This document shows, piece after piece, positions 24,390 to 31,589 of a stretch of DNA of 64,000 nt; position 1 is the stretch's first letter, and each line of letters starts with the position of its first letter. The translations under genes were made by a program, and so were the position numbers. Origin of the DNA: Candidatus Hydrogenedentota bacterium (GTDB taxonomy: Bacteria > Hydrogenedentota > Hydrogenedentia > Hydrogenedentales > JAEUWI01); NCBI GenBank assembly GCA_019637335.1, contig JAHBVV010000011.1, positions 1 to 64,000 on the forward strand, given 5' to 3'. The notes beneath the pieces are model-generated. The model made no database searches and had not been told where the DNA came from. It worked only from the letters and a program-made list of their open reading frames with translations.

Positions 24390-24583
24390 GCAGTTGCGGG
24401 GAACGGTCCCTCGGTCCGTGCGGCCAATTCGATAGCGAAATCACGGTGTTTGGTGTAAAATACAAGGCGGCGCGATCGGTAGGTCGACCGATCTACCGGC
24501 GTGGAGTCGTATTGACGGTATGGATCGTAGAGGACGACAAACCCTTTCGACTGGTGACAGCGTACCCGGATGATTTCAAATGA
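24390..24583 (+). pseudogene. Truncated DUF6883-like remnant
   Basis: Directly after the M56 stop an open frame without its own start runs to TGA at 24581-24583. Readable residues include DSEITVFGVKY, RRGVVLTVWIVEDD and FRLVTAYPDD, resembling the C-terminal part of DUF6883 proteins, which often precede DUF4926 genes. The stop overlaps the DUF4926 start by 4 bp. The 5' part is missing, which fits a truncated first cassette or deletion at the M56 boundary. Confidence 0.45.
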
Positions 24584-24804
24584 TTGCTGAACATTCACTT
24601 GTGGTATTGGACTGCGAGCCGCCGCACGACAAACTGAATCGTGGTGACGTGGGAACTGTGGTGCATGTTTACCAAGGCGGTCGCGGATATGAGATCGAGT
24701 TTGTCGATGGCGGGGGACGGACAGTGGCGCTTGTCACCGTTGATGCCGGCGATCTTCGGCCAATAGAACCTGGTGAACTTCTCCACGCCCGACGTACAGC
24801 TTAG
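24580..24804 (+). CDS. DUF4926-family small protein
   Basis: A 74-residue beta-rich protein matching the DUF4926 pattern: VVLDCEPPHDKLNRGDVGTVVHVYQGGRGYEIEF and VALVTVDAGDLRP. These are SH3-like small proteins, often found beside DUF6883 in accessory regions and suspected to be toxin-antitoxin-like pairs; the function is not established. It ends 4 nt before an attC-like site (24809-24905), so it looks like the gene of an integron cassette. The start overlaps the stop of the DUF6883 remnant. Confidence 0.7.
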   Translation: MIAEHSLVVLDCEPPHDKLNRGDVGTVVHVYQGGRGYEIEFVDGGGRTVALVTVDAGDLRPIEPGELLHARRTA

Positions 24805-24808
24805 ATCG

Positions 24809-24905
24809 CAGAAACACGATTCGAGGGGAGCGGCGGATCGGGTCGCTCCCCCTCTCTGACAAGAACAGTTCCCAACCACCACCCGCTGAATCGAGTGTGT
24901 TATGC
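24809..24905 (+). other. attC-like recombination site 1
   Basis: The site starts with CAGAAAC and ends with GTTATGC (97 bp). The inner arms pair as CGATTCGAG against the complement of CTGAATCG, leaving one unpaired G, the extrahelical base typical of attC. The centre holds a strong hairpin (GGGGAGCG/CGCTCCCC, about 24825-24850). The R'' box is a poor match to RYYYAAC. Confidence comes mainly from pairing with site 2. Confidence 0.5.
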
Positions 24906-24964
24906 ACTGCGAACATGATCAACTTCACCTCGGGGTTGTACAATGAAGCAAGGAGGTGCAATCC

Positions 24965-25183
24965 ATGACGAAGCTGCTGGAGAAGGCCTTTGCCGAGGCC
25001 GCGAAGCTGCCCGAGGAGGCGCAGGATCGCATCGCTGCGCAACTGCTCCAAGAGCTGGCGGACGAAGCGAAGTGGGACACTTCATTTGCCGCCTCCGCTT
25101 CCCAACTCGAGCGGCTTGCGGCCGAGGCTCTGGAGGAGTACCGGGCTGGTCGAACTCTGGAGTCGGGGTTTGACGAGCTTTGA
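24965..25183 (+). CDS. Antitoxin of a RelE/ParE-type pair
   Basis: A 72-residue acidic helical protein (MTKLLEKAFAEAAKLPEE, AAQLLQEL, EEYRAGRTLESGFDEL) of the kind encoded before RelE-like toxins. The C-terminal ESGFDEL tail probably wraps the toxin. AAGGAGG lies 8 nt before the ATG. Its stop shares bases with the TTG start of the toxin gene (TTGA). The pair sits inside an attC-bounded cassette and is the only complete toxin-antitoxin pair seen in the window. Confidence 0.8.
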   Translation: MTKLLEKAFAEAAKLPEEAQDRIAAQLLQELADEAKWDTSFAASASQLERLAAEALEEYRAGRTLESGFDEL

Positions 25184-25449
25184 ATTCGCATGTCACTGCG
25201 GAATTCCGCCGCTTATTTATGAATCTCCCGAACGAGGTGCGTCAGCGCGCACGCCACAGCTACCTGCTCTGGAAGGAGAACCCGGCTCATCCCGGTGTTC
25301 AGTTCAAGCGGGTGCACCGCCGCCAGCCCATTTACTCGGTGCGGATCGGTATCGATTGGCGCGCTGTCGGCCTTCGGCAGGGGGAGACGATTATTTGGTT
25401 CTGGATCGGTTCACACGCTGAGTACGACGCCTTGCTCAAGCGTCTTTGA
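25180..25449 (+). CDS. RelE/ParE-family toxin, intact
   Basis: An 89-residue protein with the RelE-like fold: FRRLFMNLPNEVRQRARHSY, WKENPAHPGVQFKRV, YSVRIGIDWRAVG and WFWIGSHAEYDALL. This matches the cytotoxic translational repressor subgroup, whose members usually cleave mRNA. Translation appears to start at TTG 25180, overlapping the antitoxin stop, which would keep toxin production low and coupled. The attC-like site begins 16 nt after the stop. Residues conserved in the subgroup (H, R, Y and the terminal EYD) are present. Confidence 0.8.
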   Translation: MNSHVTAEFRRLFMNLPNEVRQRARHSYLLWKENPAHPGVQFKRVHRRQPIYSVRIGIDWRAVGLRQGETIIWFWIGSHAEYDALLKRL

Positions 25450-25465
25450 TGGTCGATGTGAGGTT

Positions 25466-25524
25466 GCATAACATAGCATGCAGCAGAAGGCGCACCGCAC
25501 CGCCGCCGAACTGATGCGTTAGAC
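25466..25524 (+). other. attC-like recombination site 2 (59 bp)
   Basis: R'' GCATAAC (25466-25472) and R' GTTAGAC (25518-25524, full match to GTTRRRY) bound a 59-bp imperfect palindrome. Next to the outer boxes GCATGCAG pairs with CTGATGC, leaving one extra unpaired G, as in attC sites. R'' complements the 5' boundary of the cassette, not its own R', as expected for a cassette inside an array. Confidence 0.7.
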
Positions 25525-25679
25525 GCCAAGAAGACGTCATGACCGTCAAGAACGCCGTGATGCGTACGGCCGGACGTCCACGCCGGCTCAAGTTGTCCCG
25601 ACTTCTCGTGGCCGCCGATCACCGCGATGCCCTGGTGAACGCGAGGCTATTGCGCTTCGAATTAATGTGTCGCGGTTTG
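25525..25679. other. Continuation of a following cassette-like unit
   Basis: After the attC site a 50-codon frame (25539-25691, plus) can be read with no recognisable similarity. No third attC site was found, so this unit is probably truncated at its 3' side by the esterase remnant. Confidence 0.35.
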
Positions 25680-25831
25680 TCAGTCCCTTGACGCTGCCAC
25701 ATGCCCACGTATCGTCTCCAGCACCATCGCATCCCATTCCGGCGCCACGGCGTGGTTCATCAGCGGCTTGTTGAGCATTTCCTTCTTGCCCTGGAGGTTG
25801 TTGTATGCCGCATAGACGCTGGTGGGGCGGC
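25680..25831 (-). pseudogene. C-terminal remnant of an acetyl-xylan-esterase-like gene
   Basis: About 50 minus-strand codons read CRPTSVYAAYNNLQGKKEM, then NKPLMNHAVAPEW and a stop. Acetyl-xylan/cephalosporin-C esterases carry C-P-P-(S/T)-S-V-(F/Y)-A-A-Y-N followed by a G-P-K turn and a G-H motif, so this is read as the last part of such an enzyme (the catalytic His region altered to NH). It has no start and is joined directly to a truncated PIN toxin. Confidence 0.5.
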
Positions 25832-25879
25832 AGTGAGAAAAATAAGCGGAGAGGCGTTAACGACGGCGGCGTCAGCCAC
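25832..25879 (-). pseudogene. DUF3368 PIN-domain toxin cut to about 15 codons
   Basis: A GTG at 25879, overlapping the end of the UPF0175 gene by 8 bp, begins VADAAVVNASPLIFL. V-x-N-A-S-P-L-I-F-L is the N-terminal signature of DUF3368 PIN-like toxins, which normally follow UPF0175 genes. Similarity stops after 15 codons, where esterase-like sequence in another frame takes over. The toxin has therefore been deleted almost completely. Confidence 0.6.
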
Positions 25880-26123
25880 GGGAGAGCTCACGGTCGAGGT
25901 CGTCAAAATCTACCTGAAATGAATCCCTTCCCATCCGGGCCAGCGCCAGGAGGAAGTCAGTCCGGCACATGCCCGCGACCTGTGCGGCGATTTCCTGGGA
26001 GACTTTGCCGCTCTCATACCAGGTGACGGCGGCCGCGAGCCGTAACTCACCGGGAAAGTCCGCCGGTGAAAGGCGCAACGCGCCCAGCACACCTTCTGGA
26101 AGTTCGACAGTCATCGTAGTCAT
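25872..26123 (-). CDS. UPF0175-family antitoxin
   Basis: An 83-residue protein: VELPEGVLGALRLSPADFPGELRLAAAVTWYESGKVSQEIAAQVAGM, then TDFLLALARMGRDSF and DLDREL. UPF0175 proteins have a ribbon/helix DNA-binding fold and act as antitoxins of DUF3368 PIN toxins. The frame is complete, but its partner gene downstream retains only its first codons. It may now be silent, a self-regulating leftover, or a protection against related toxins. Confidence 0.8.
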   Translation of the reverse strand: MTTMTVELPEGVLGALRLSPADFPGELRLAAAVTWYESGKVSQEIAAQVAGMCRTDFLLALARMGRDSFQVDFDDLDRELSRG

Positions 26124-26294
26124 CGCGAAATTCTCCGTTTACCAACCATATCACTATTATACCCGCAACTCGGTTGGCCCCGGCAATGCGGCCCGCCGAG
26201 GGCGCATGATCGTGTGCAGCCGCAGTCTTCCCGGAGGCGGTGTATGGTGTATAGTTGGCGTGGGGGGAACACACCAGTACGGAAAGGAATCATC

Positions 26295-28313
26295 ATGCGG
26301 TACGTTGTTGTCATGGCCCTGGTATTCTATGTGGCGCATGCCCGCGCCACGGAGTTCCACATCGCCCCCGCGGGGAGCGACGGCAACCCCGGCACGGAGG
26401 CGTCGCCGCTGGCTACCCTTGGGGCCGCGCGCGATGCCGTGCGAGCGGCCGGTGCGGGGCCGCACACGGTGTGGCTGCACGATGGCGTCTACACGCACAC
26501 CGAGCCGGTGGTCTTTACGGAGGAGGATAGCGGCGCGGAAGACGCCCCGGTGATCTATCGGGCGGTGAATCAAGGTGGCGCGCGCATCCAGGGCGGGCGG
26601 ATGCTGCCGGCGGACGCCTTCGAGCCGCTACCCGAAGCGGCGGCCGCGCGTGTTCCGGTCGAGGCCCGGGGAACGGTGCTACAGGCCGATCTCGGCGCGC
26701 TCGGTATCGCGGATCTGGGGGCCTTCCCCGACGCCTTCCGGACTCCCCAAGCCCTCCCGGAGCTCTACTTCAACGGCGAGCGCATGACCCTGTCCCAGTG
26801 GCCCAACGAGGGCTGGGCCGAAATAGAGGCCGTGGTCGAGAGTGGCCCCGCCACGTGGCGTAATCACGCATCGGAGGATTTCGGCGCCTTCACCTACAGC
26901 GGGGAGCACCCGGCGCGCTGGGCCGGTGTGGCCGATGTCTGGCTGGAGGGTTACTGGTGTTTCGACTGGGCGGCCGAGACGATTCGCGTAAAATCCGTCG
27001 ATCCGGAGTCGCGCACGATCACGCTCGGATCCAAACACGTCTACGGCATCGGCAGTGGCAATCCCGCGCCGCGCCGCTACCGCGCCGTGAACCTGCTCGA
27101 AGAACTCGACACCGCCGGTGAGTATTTCATCGATCGCGCCGAGGGGGCCCTCTACTTCTGGCCGCCCGCACCGCTGGAAGGCGCGGAGGTGATGCTCGCG
27201 TTGGCGGCGGAACCCCTGATTGCCCTGAGTGACGTGTCCCATGTCCAGATTACGGGCCTCACTTTCGAATACGCGGCGGGAACCGCGGTAACCGTTACCG
27301 GCGGGCAGCATGTGTCGCTCGCCGGCTGCACGATCCGCAATGCCGGCCTCGTCGGCGTGGTCGTCGATGGAGGCGCGGACCACACGGTGCAGAGTTGCGA
27401 CATCTACAACAACGGCACGGGCGGCCTCCACATCAGCGGCGGGGATCGCAAGGCCTTGACCCCTTCGGGCCACCGCGTAGTGAACAACCACATCTACCGT
27501 GTCTCCGAGCGCATGCGGACAGCGGCCTACAACATCGTGATGGACGGCGTGGGGGTGTACGTGGCGCACAATGAGATCCACGATGCGCCGCACCAGGCTA
27601 TTCTGCTTTCGGGCAACGATCATATCTTCGAGCTGAATGATGTGCACCATGTCAGCATGAATTCCGACGACTGCGGCGCCTTCTACATGGGCCGCAACCC
27701 CTCGCACCGCGGCACGATCATTCGCCACAACTACTGGCATGGGATCGGCAGCGCCATGGCGCACGGAAGCTGCGCGATTTACTTCGACGACGGCGACGGC
27801 GGACAGACAGTGCACGGCAATGTGTTCTACAAGGCCTCGGGCGGAAGTTTCGGCGCCGTATTCAACCATGGCGGCCACGACAACACCGTGACGAACAACG
27901 TCTTCATCGAGTGCGGGCTCGCCCTGGGCGCCGCCCCGTGGGGCGATGCGACCTGGAAGGAATGGCTCGGCGGCGATCTGTGGCGGGAGCGCCTGTTGGC
28001 GGAAGTGGACATCACCCGGCCCCCGTTTACGGAGCGCTACCCGGAGTTGAAGGATTTCTTCGAGTACGAAGGCCTGCGGCTGAACCGGGCGTCGCGGAAT
28101 GTCGCCGTGCGCTGCAAGAACTTCGTGAACGGAAATTGGACTATAAGCGAGAGCTTTATTACCCGTGAAGACCCCGGTTTTGTGGACTACGCCGCGCGGG
28201 ATTTCACGCTGCGGGAGGACGCCGCCGTCTTTGAGCAGATTCCGGGTTTCGAAGCGATTCCATTCGGCGCCATCGGATTGCGCCTTGACGAATACCGCAC
28301 CTCGCTGGAGTAG
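26295..28313 (+). CDS. Secreted right-handed parallel beta-helix protein (GH141-like)
   Basis: A 672-residue exported protein. Sec signal MRYVVVMALVFYVAHARA, then FHIAPAGSDGNPGTEASPLATLGAARDAVRAAG, the DUF1565-like N-terminal beta-helix cap. Residues about 330-540 form beta-helix coils (VTVTGGQHVSLAGCTI, GNDHIFELNDVHHVS). Carbohydrate-active proteins of this build, including GH141-type fucosidase/xylanase-like enzymes, degrade polysaccharide side chains. GGAAAGGA before ATG 26295 picks this start over an upstream frame. It lies alone, facing the aldehyde dehydrogenase gene. The enzyme class is a proposal. Confidence 0.75.
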   Translation: MRYVVVMALVFYVAHARATEFHIAPAGSDGNPGTEASPLATLGAARDAVRAAGAGPHTVWLHDGVYTHTEPVVFTEEDSGAEDAPVIYRAVNQGGARIQGGRMLPADAFEPLPEAAAARVPVEARGTVLQADLGALGIADLGAFPDAFRTPQALPELYFNGERMTLSQWPNEGWAEIEAVVESGPATWRNHASEDFGAFTYSGEHPARWAGVADVWLEGYWCFDWAAETIRVKSVDPESRTITLGSKHVYGIGSGNPAPRRYRAVNLLEELDTAGEYFIDRAEGALYFWPPAPLEGAEVMLALAAEPLIALSDVSHVQITGLTFEYAAGTAVTVTGGQHVSLAGCTIRNAGLVGVVVDGGADHTVQSCDIYNNGTGGLHISGGDRKALTPSGHRVVNNHIYRVSERMRTAAYNIVMDGVGVYVAHNEIHDAPHQAILLSGNDHIFELNDVHHVSMNSDDCGAFYMGRNPSHRGTIIRHNYWHGIGSAMAHGSCAIYFDDGDGGQTVHGNVFYKASGGSFGAVFNHGGHDNTVTNNVFIECGLALGAAPWGDATWKEWLGGDLWRERLLAEVDITRPPFTERYPELKDFFEYEGLRLNRASRNVAVRCKNFVNGNWTISESFITREDPGFVDYAARDFTLREDAAVFEQIPGFEAIPFGAIGLRLDEYRTSLE

Positions 28314-28320
28314 GCGACTA

Positions 28321-29883
28321 TCAGGGTTTCATGAACTTGCTCAGCCGCAGGCCCACCAGTACGGTGTTCAGCAGGCCCCGAAGGCCGCCGGTGACCGATG
28401 CATCGATCAGGTCGGAAATCAGCTTGTATTTCTCCGCCGTATACGGGTACCAGATCGGTTCCTTCCGGCCGCTGTTCTTGTCGACAAGCACGGATTTCAC
28501 GTTGGAGAAGGAGTAGAGGCCGTGCGGGCCCTTGTAGCGGCCCATGCCCGAGTGTTTCGTGCCGCCGAAAGGCAGCGCGGAGTTGCCCTGCGTCGCAAGC
28601 ACATTGTTGATCGAGACATTCCCGGTCACGATCGCGCGCGCCACGCGTTCCGCCAGTTCCGGATCGCCGGACCACACGCTCGCGCTCAGGCCGAAGCGGC
28701 TGTCGTTCGCGAGTGCGATGGCCTCGGCCTCCCCGGCGAAAGGCGTCACCGTCACCACGGGCCCAAACGTCTCCTCGCCGTGGATCGCCATCTCGGGCGT
28801 GACGCCCGTGATCAGCGTGGGGGGGAAGACCCGCGTGCCCGGGATGCGCTGGCCGCCGCACACCACGGTGGCCCCTTTCTGAACGGCGTCTTCCACTTGG
28901 CGTTCCACCTTGTCCAGCTGAAATTCCGCCGTCATGCAGCCCAGATCCAGGTCGAGACGATCAGCGGCCGGCGCGTTCTCGCGGCTGATCGTAAGGCGCT
29001 CCATGGCGGCCCCAAGTTCCGATACGAATTGCTCCGCGATGCGATCCTGCACAAATATCCGTTCCACCGACGTGCAGGTTTGTCCGCTGTTGGTCATGGC
29101 GCCCCAAAGCGCCCCCTGCACCGCCCGCGGCAGGCAAACGTCCTCGAATACGACCATGGGATCCTTGCCGCCAAGCTCCAGTTCCACCGGTATGAGATCG
29201 TCCGCCGCCTGCTTGAGAATAGCGCGACCGGCGGCGTCGCTCCCCGTGAAAAAGATCTTCGCCGGTTTCCGGGCGATTAGCGCGCTGCCCGTTTCCTTGC
29301 CGCCATAGACGACCTGCACGGCGCCTTCGGGCAGGCCGGCGTCCGCGAAGATCTCCTCAAGAAGGCCCTGCAGCGGCGTGTGCTCGGAAGGCTTGAAGAC
29401 AACGGAATTTCCCGCCGCCAAAGCGGTGATAATCGGGGTCATCGAAAGGTTAAACGGGTAGTTCCAGGGCGAAATGATCAACACCGGGCCCAGCGGCTCA
29501 TACTGGATCCTCGATTTCTTCCCCATAAGAACCAGCGGCGTGGGCTGCGGCTGGTCGCGCAGTATCCGGGCGGCGTTCTTCTCGTAATACTGGATCAGAT
29601 CCAGCGCCGGAAAGACCTCCGTCATCAGCGCCTCAATGCGAGGCTTGCCGGTCTCGTCCACGACCCGCTGTACGATGGCTTCCTTGTTGGCCTGAATCCA
29701 GTCCTTCACGCGCCCGAGGCGTGCCAGCCGCTCGCGGACCGAAAGATCGCGCACTTGCGGGAAGGCGCGGTGCGCCCGCTCGAAGACGGCGTCGATTTCC
29801 GGCGCGCCCGGTGGCGTCACACGATAGAGAAGCGCGCCAGTTCGCGGGTTGTGTACCGAAAAACCGTCGTGGGACTCGGCCAT
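28321..29883 (-). CDS. Aldehyde dehydrogenase family protein
   Basis: A 520-residue NAD(P)-dependent aldehyde dehydrogenase. It has PWNYPFNLSM (Asn at the oxyanion site), VFKPSEHTP (NAD lysine), ELGGKDPMVVFED (general-base Glu) and NSGQTCTSVERI (catalytic Cys), followed by EETFGPVVTVTPF. The C-terminus has an extra hydrophobic stretch (GLRGLLNTVLVGLRLSKF), suggesting membrane attachment as in fatty-aldehyde dehydrogenases. AGGAGG before ATG 29883 sets the start. It oxidises an aldehyde to a carboxylate; the substrate is not evident. It stands alone on the minus strand. Confidence 0.88.
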   Translation of the reverse strand: MAESHDGFSVHNPRTGALLYRVTPPGAPEIDAVFERAHRAFPQVRDLSVRERLARLGRVKDWIQANKEAIVQRVVDETGKPRIEALMTEVFPALDLIQYYEKNAARILRDQPQPTPLVLMGKKSRIQYEPLGPVLIISPWNYPFNLSMTPIITALAAGNSVVFKPSEHTPLQGLLEEIFADAGLPEGAVQVVYGGKETGSALIARKPAKIFFTGSDAAGRAILKQAADDLIPVELELGGKDPMVVFEDVCLPRAVQGALWGAMTNSGQTCTSVERIFVQDRIAEQFVSELGAAMERLTISRENAPAADRLDLDLGCMTAEFQLDKVERQVEDAVQKGATVVCGGQRIPGTRVFPPTLITGVTPEMAIHGEETFGPVVTVTPFAGEAEAIALANDSRFGLSASVWSGDPELAERVARAIVTGNVSINNVLATQGNSALPFGGTKHSGMGRYKGPHGLYSFSNVKSVLVDKNSGRKEPIWYPYTAEKYKLISDLIDASVTGGLRGLLNTVLVGLRLSKFMKP

Positions 29884-30035
29884 GCGTGGAACCTCCTCGT
29901 GCGGCGCCGAAGTACCGGCGGGTGCTGCCTGGTATGCCAACAAGAGGGGCCGCGCGGTAAAGGCGGCCCAAGCTGCGTATGGATCTGACCGCCGCGGGGG
30001 GCTTCAGGTTACACGGGGTGAACCATGGATTCCGG

Positions 30036-31343
30036 TCACTCCGGCTCCCAGTAAAACCGCGCGATGGCCTGTTCGATGTCGGGCCCGGTGCCCACGACAA
30101 CCTCGACCTTGCGGTTCGAGAATCGCTCGACGTCCTCGATGGCGAGCAAATCCATGGGATTCACAACCGCCAGGCGCATGATGTCCTCCGTAGCGGATAC
30201 GGGAATGCAGGTATGCTGCTCGGCCAGGCGCCGCGAGATGAGTGCCGCGGCTTCCGGGTCCACCGTCGACTCGCTGAAACGGATATACTCCACCCCGCAT
30301 TGGCTCGCGCGCGCCTGGGCGATTGCTTCGTCGGAAGCAAAGCCCAGTTCCGCCAGCAGGGATCCCAGGTGTTGCTGCGGGTTGCTCTTCTGCAACTCCA
30401 GTGCGGTCTGAAGCTGGTCGCCGGAGATCACGCCCGCGTCCAGCAGAATCTGGCCGATAACCCGTTTCGGGCCGTGCTGCGGCTTCCGCGCGGATTCCTG
30501 GATGCGGTGCAATTCGTCTTCCGCCGAACGCGACACCTGCGCGGGCGCGGGCGCAACGGCGGCCGGCTCCAGCTCGGGGAATTGCAGGGAGGGGGCCGGT
30601 TCGGCGCCTCCCGAGCGACCCAACTCGCCCTTCAGTCGCTCGTTCTCATCTTCGAGGCGCTCGGTCTCCGCGATCGCCTCGGCAAGCTGCTGGGCAAGCA
30701 CCGATCGGCGGCCCTGTTCCCGCGCGCCCTCCAATTCCACACGGGCGGCATCGCGTTCGCGGGCCGCCTCGTCCAATTGTTGCCGCAGGGAATCCAGCTC
30801 GCGCTGAACCGACTTCAGCTCCGTGCGCAGCGCCTCATGCGTCGCCTCGGCATCGCGCACCGTAGCCTGGAGTGTCTCGATGTCCTCGCCCGCGCCCAGA
30901 CGCGCTTCAAATTCGCCGATTCGCGCTTCGAGCGCCGCGATCATCGCTCCCCGCGCCTCGGCATCCTCGCGGAGCGCGGCCAGCTCTTCCAGTTCCGCCC
31001 CGCGCGCCTCCAGCTGCTCGGAAAGGGAAGTGCGTTCGCGCTCGCTCTGCTCCAGCGCCTGCGACAACTCGTCGATGCGGGATTGCAGCGACTCGCGATC
31101 GGAGGAGGCGGATTCGTGAACCCGCTTCGCAATGGAATCCAGCTCGCCGCGCGCGGCGTCGGCAAGCGCATCCAGCACTTCGCCGTCGGCATTCACCGAC
31201 TCCGAAACCGATTGCAGCGATGCCATCAGGGTGGACAATTGATCCAACCGGGCTCTATGCTGTTCTCGCATCTGCTTGATTCCGTTTTCCAGCGTGGAGC
31301 CAGGCGCATCCGCTTCGTTGTGCCCGTACTGTGAATCGTCCAT
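30036..31343 (-). CDS. Coiled-coil protein with C-terminal MshEN (GspE N-terminal) domain
   Basis: A 435-residue cytoplasmic protein. Residues about 20-260 form a long coiled coil (RIDELSQALEQSERERTSLSEQLEARGAELEEL and similar heptads). About 295-435 is an MshEN/T2SSE_N domain: KRVIGQILLDAGVISGDQLQTALELQ, LGSLLAELGFASDEAI, VDPEAAALISRRLAEQHTCIPV, LAVVNPMDLLAIEDVE. MshEN domains bind c-di-GMP in pilus or secretion ATPases. No ATPase domain follows, so this protein would be a signalling or scaffold component for a type II/IV system elsewhere. Long coiled-coil plus MshEN proteins are seen in delta-like and PVC-like bacteria. Confidence 0.8.
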   Translation of the reverse strand: MDDSQYGHNEADAPGSTLENGIKQMREQHRARLDQLSTLMASLQSVSESVNADGEVLDALADAARGELDSIAKRVHESASSDRESLQSRIDELSQALEQSERERTSLSEQLEARGAELEELAALREDAEARGAMIAALEARIGEFEARLGAGEDIETLQATVRDAEATHEALRTELKSVQRELDSLRQQLDEAARERDAARVELEGAREQGRRSVLAQQLAEAIAETERLEDENERLKGELGRSGGAEPAPSLQFPELEPAAVAPAPAQVSRSAEDELHRIQESARKPQHGPKRVIGQILLDAGVISGDQLQTALELQKSNPQQHLGSLLAELGFASDEAIAQARASQCGVEYIRFSESTVDPEAAALISRRLAEQHTCIPVSATEDIMRLAVVNPMDLLAIEDVERFSNRKVEVVVGTGPDIEQAIARFYWEPE

Positions 31344-31589
31344 CGGTGCGGTCCCTTACGGTCTTGTTTGTCACACTTCCCCTTACTGGAAGTTTAAACA
31401 CTTTACCCAAAACTGTCAAGATGTGAAATTGTCGCAAATTGGCGTGCGCCAGCCCGTACGCCTCGAATTCCAGGCGCGAAAACCGTAAACTCCCGGCCAT
31501 CGGGGCCGGTAGCGAATGAATTGCGGGCGCCGGCTGTACTACAAGCGCTATCGGTACACCGCGCCGTGCGGGAAAGGACAGGGAGCCTT

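Larger units (their letters stand above)
24900..25518 (+). mobile_element. Integron-like gene cassette carrying an antitoxin/RelE pair
   Basis: The cassette begins at the G^TTATGC junction and ends at the R' box of the next attC site. Its own R'' (GCATAAC, 25466-25472) is the exact complement of its 5' boundary (GTTATGC), while R' at the 3' end is GTTAGAC from the following unit. This cross-match is the hallmark of an inserted cassette. It encodes one antitoxin/toxin pair. No integrase gene is in the window. Confidence 0.65.

Noticed and set aside
24825-24850. Rho-independent terminator
   Set aside because: The strong hairpin has no following T-run and lies in the middle of an attC-like palindrome, which explains it better.
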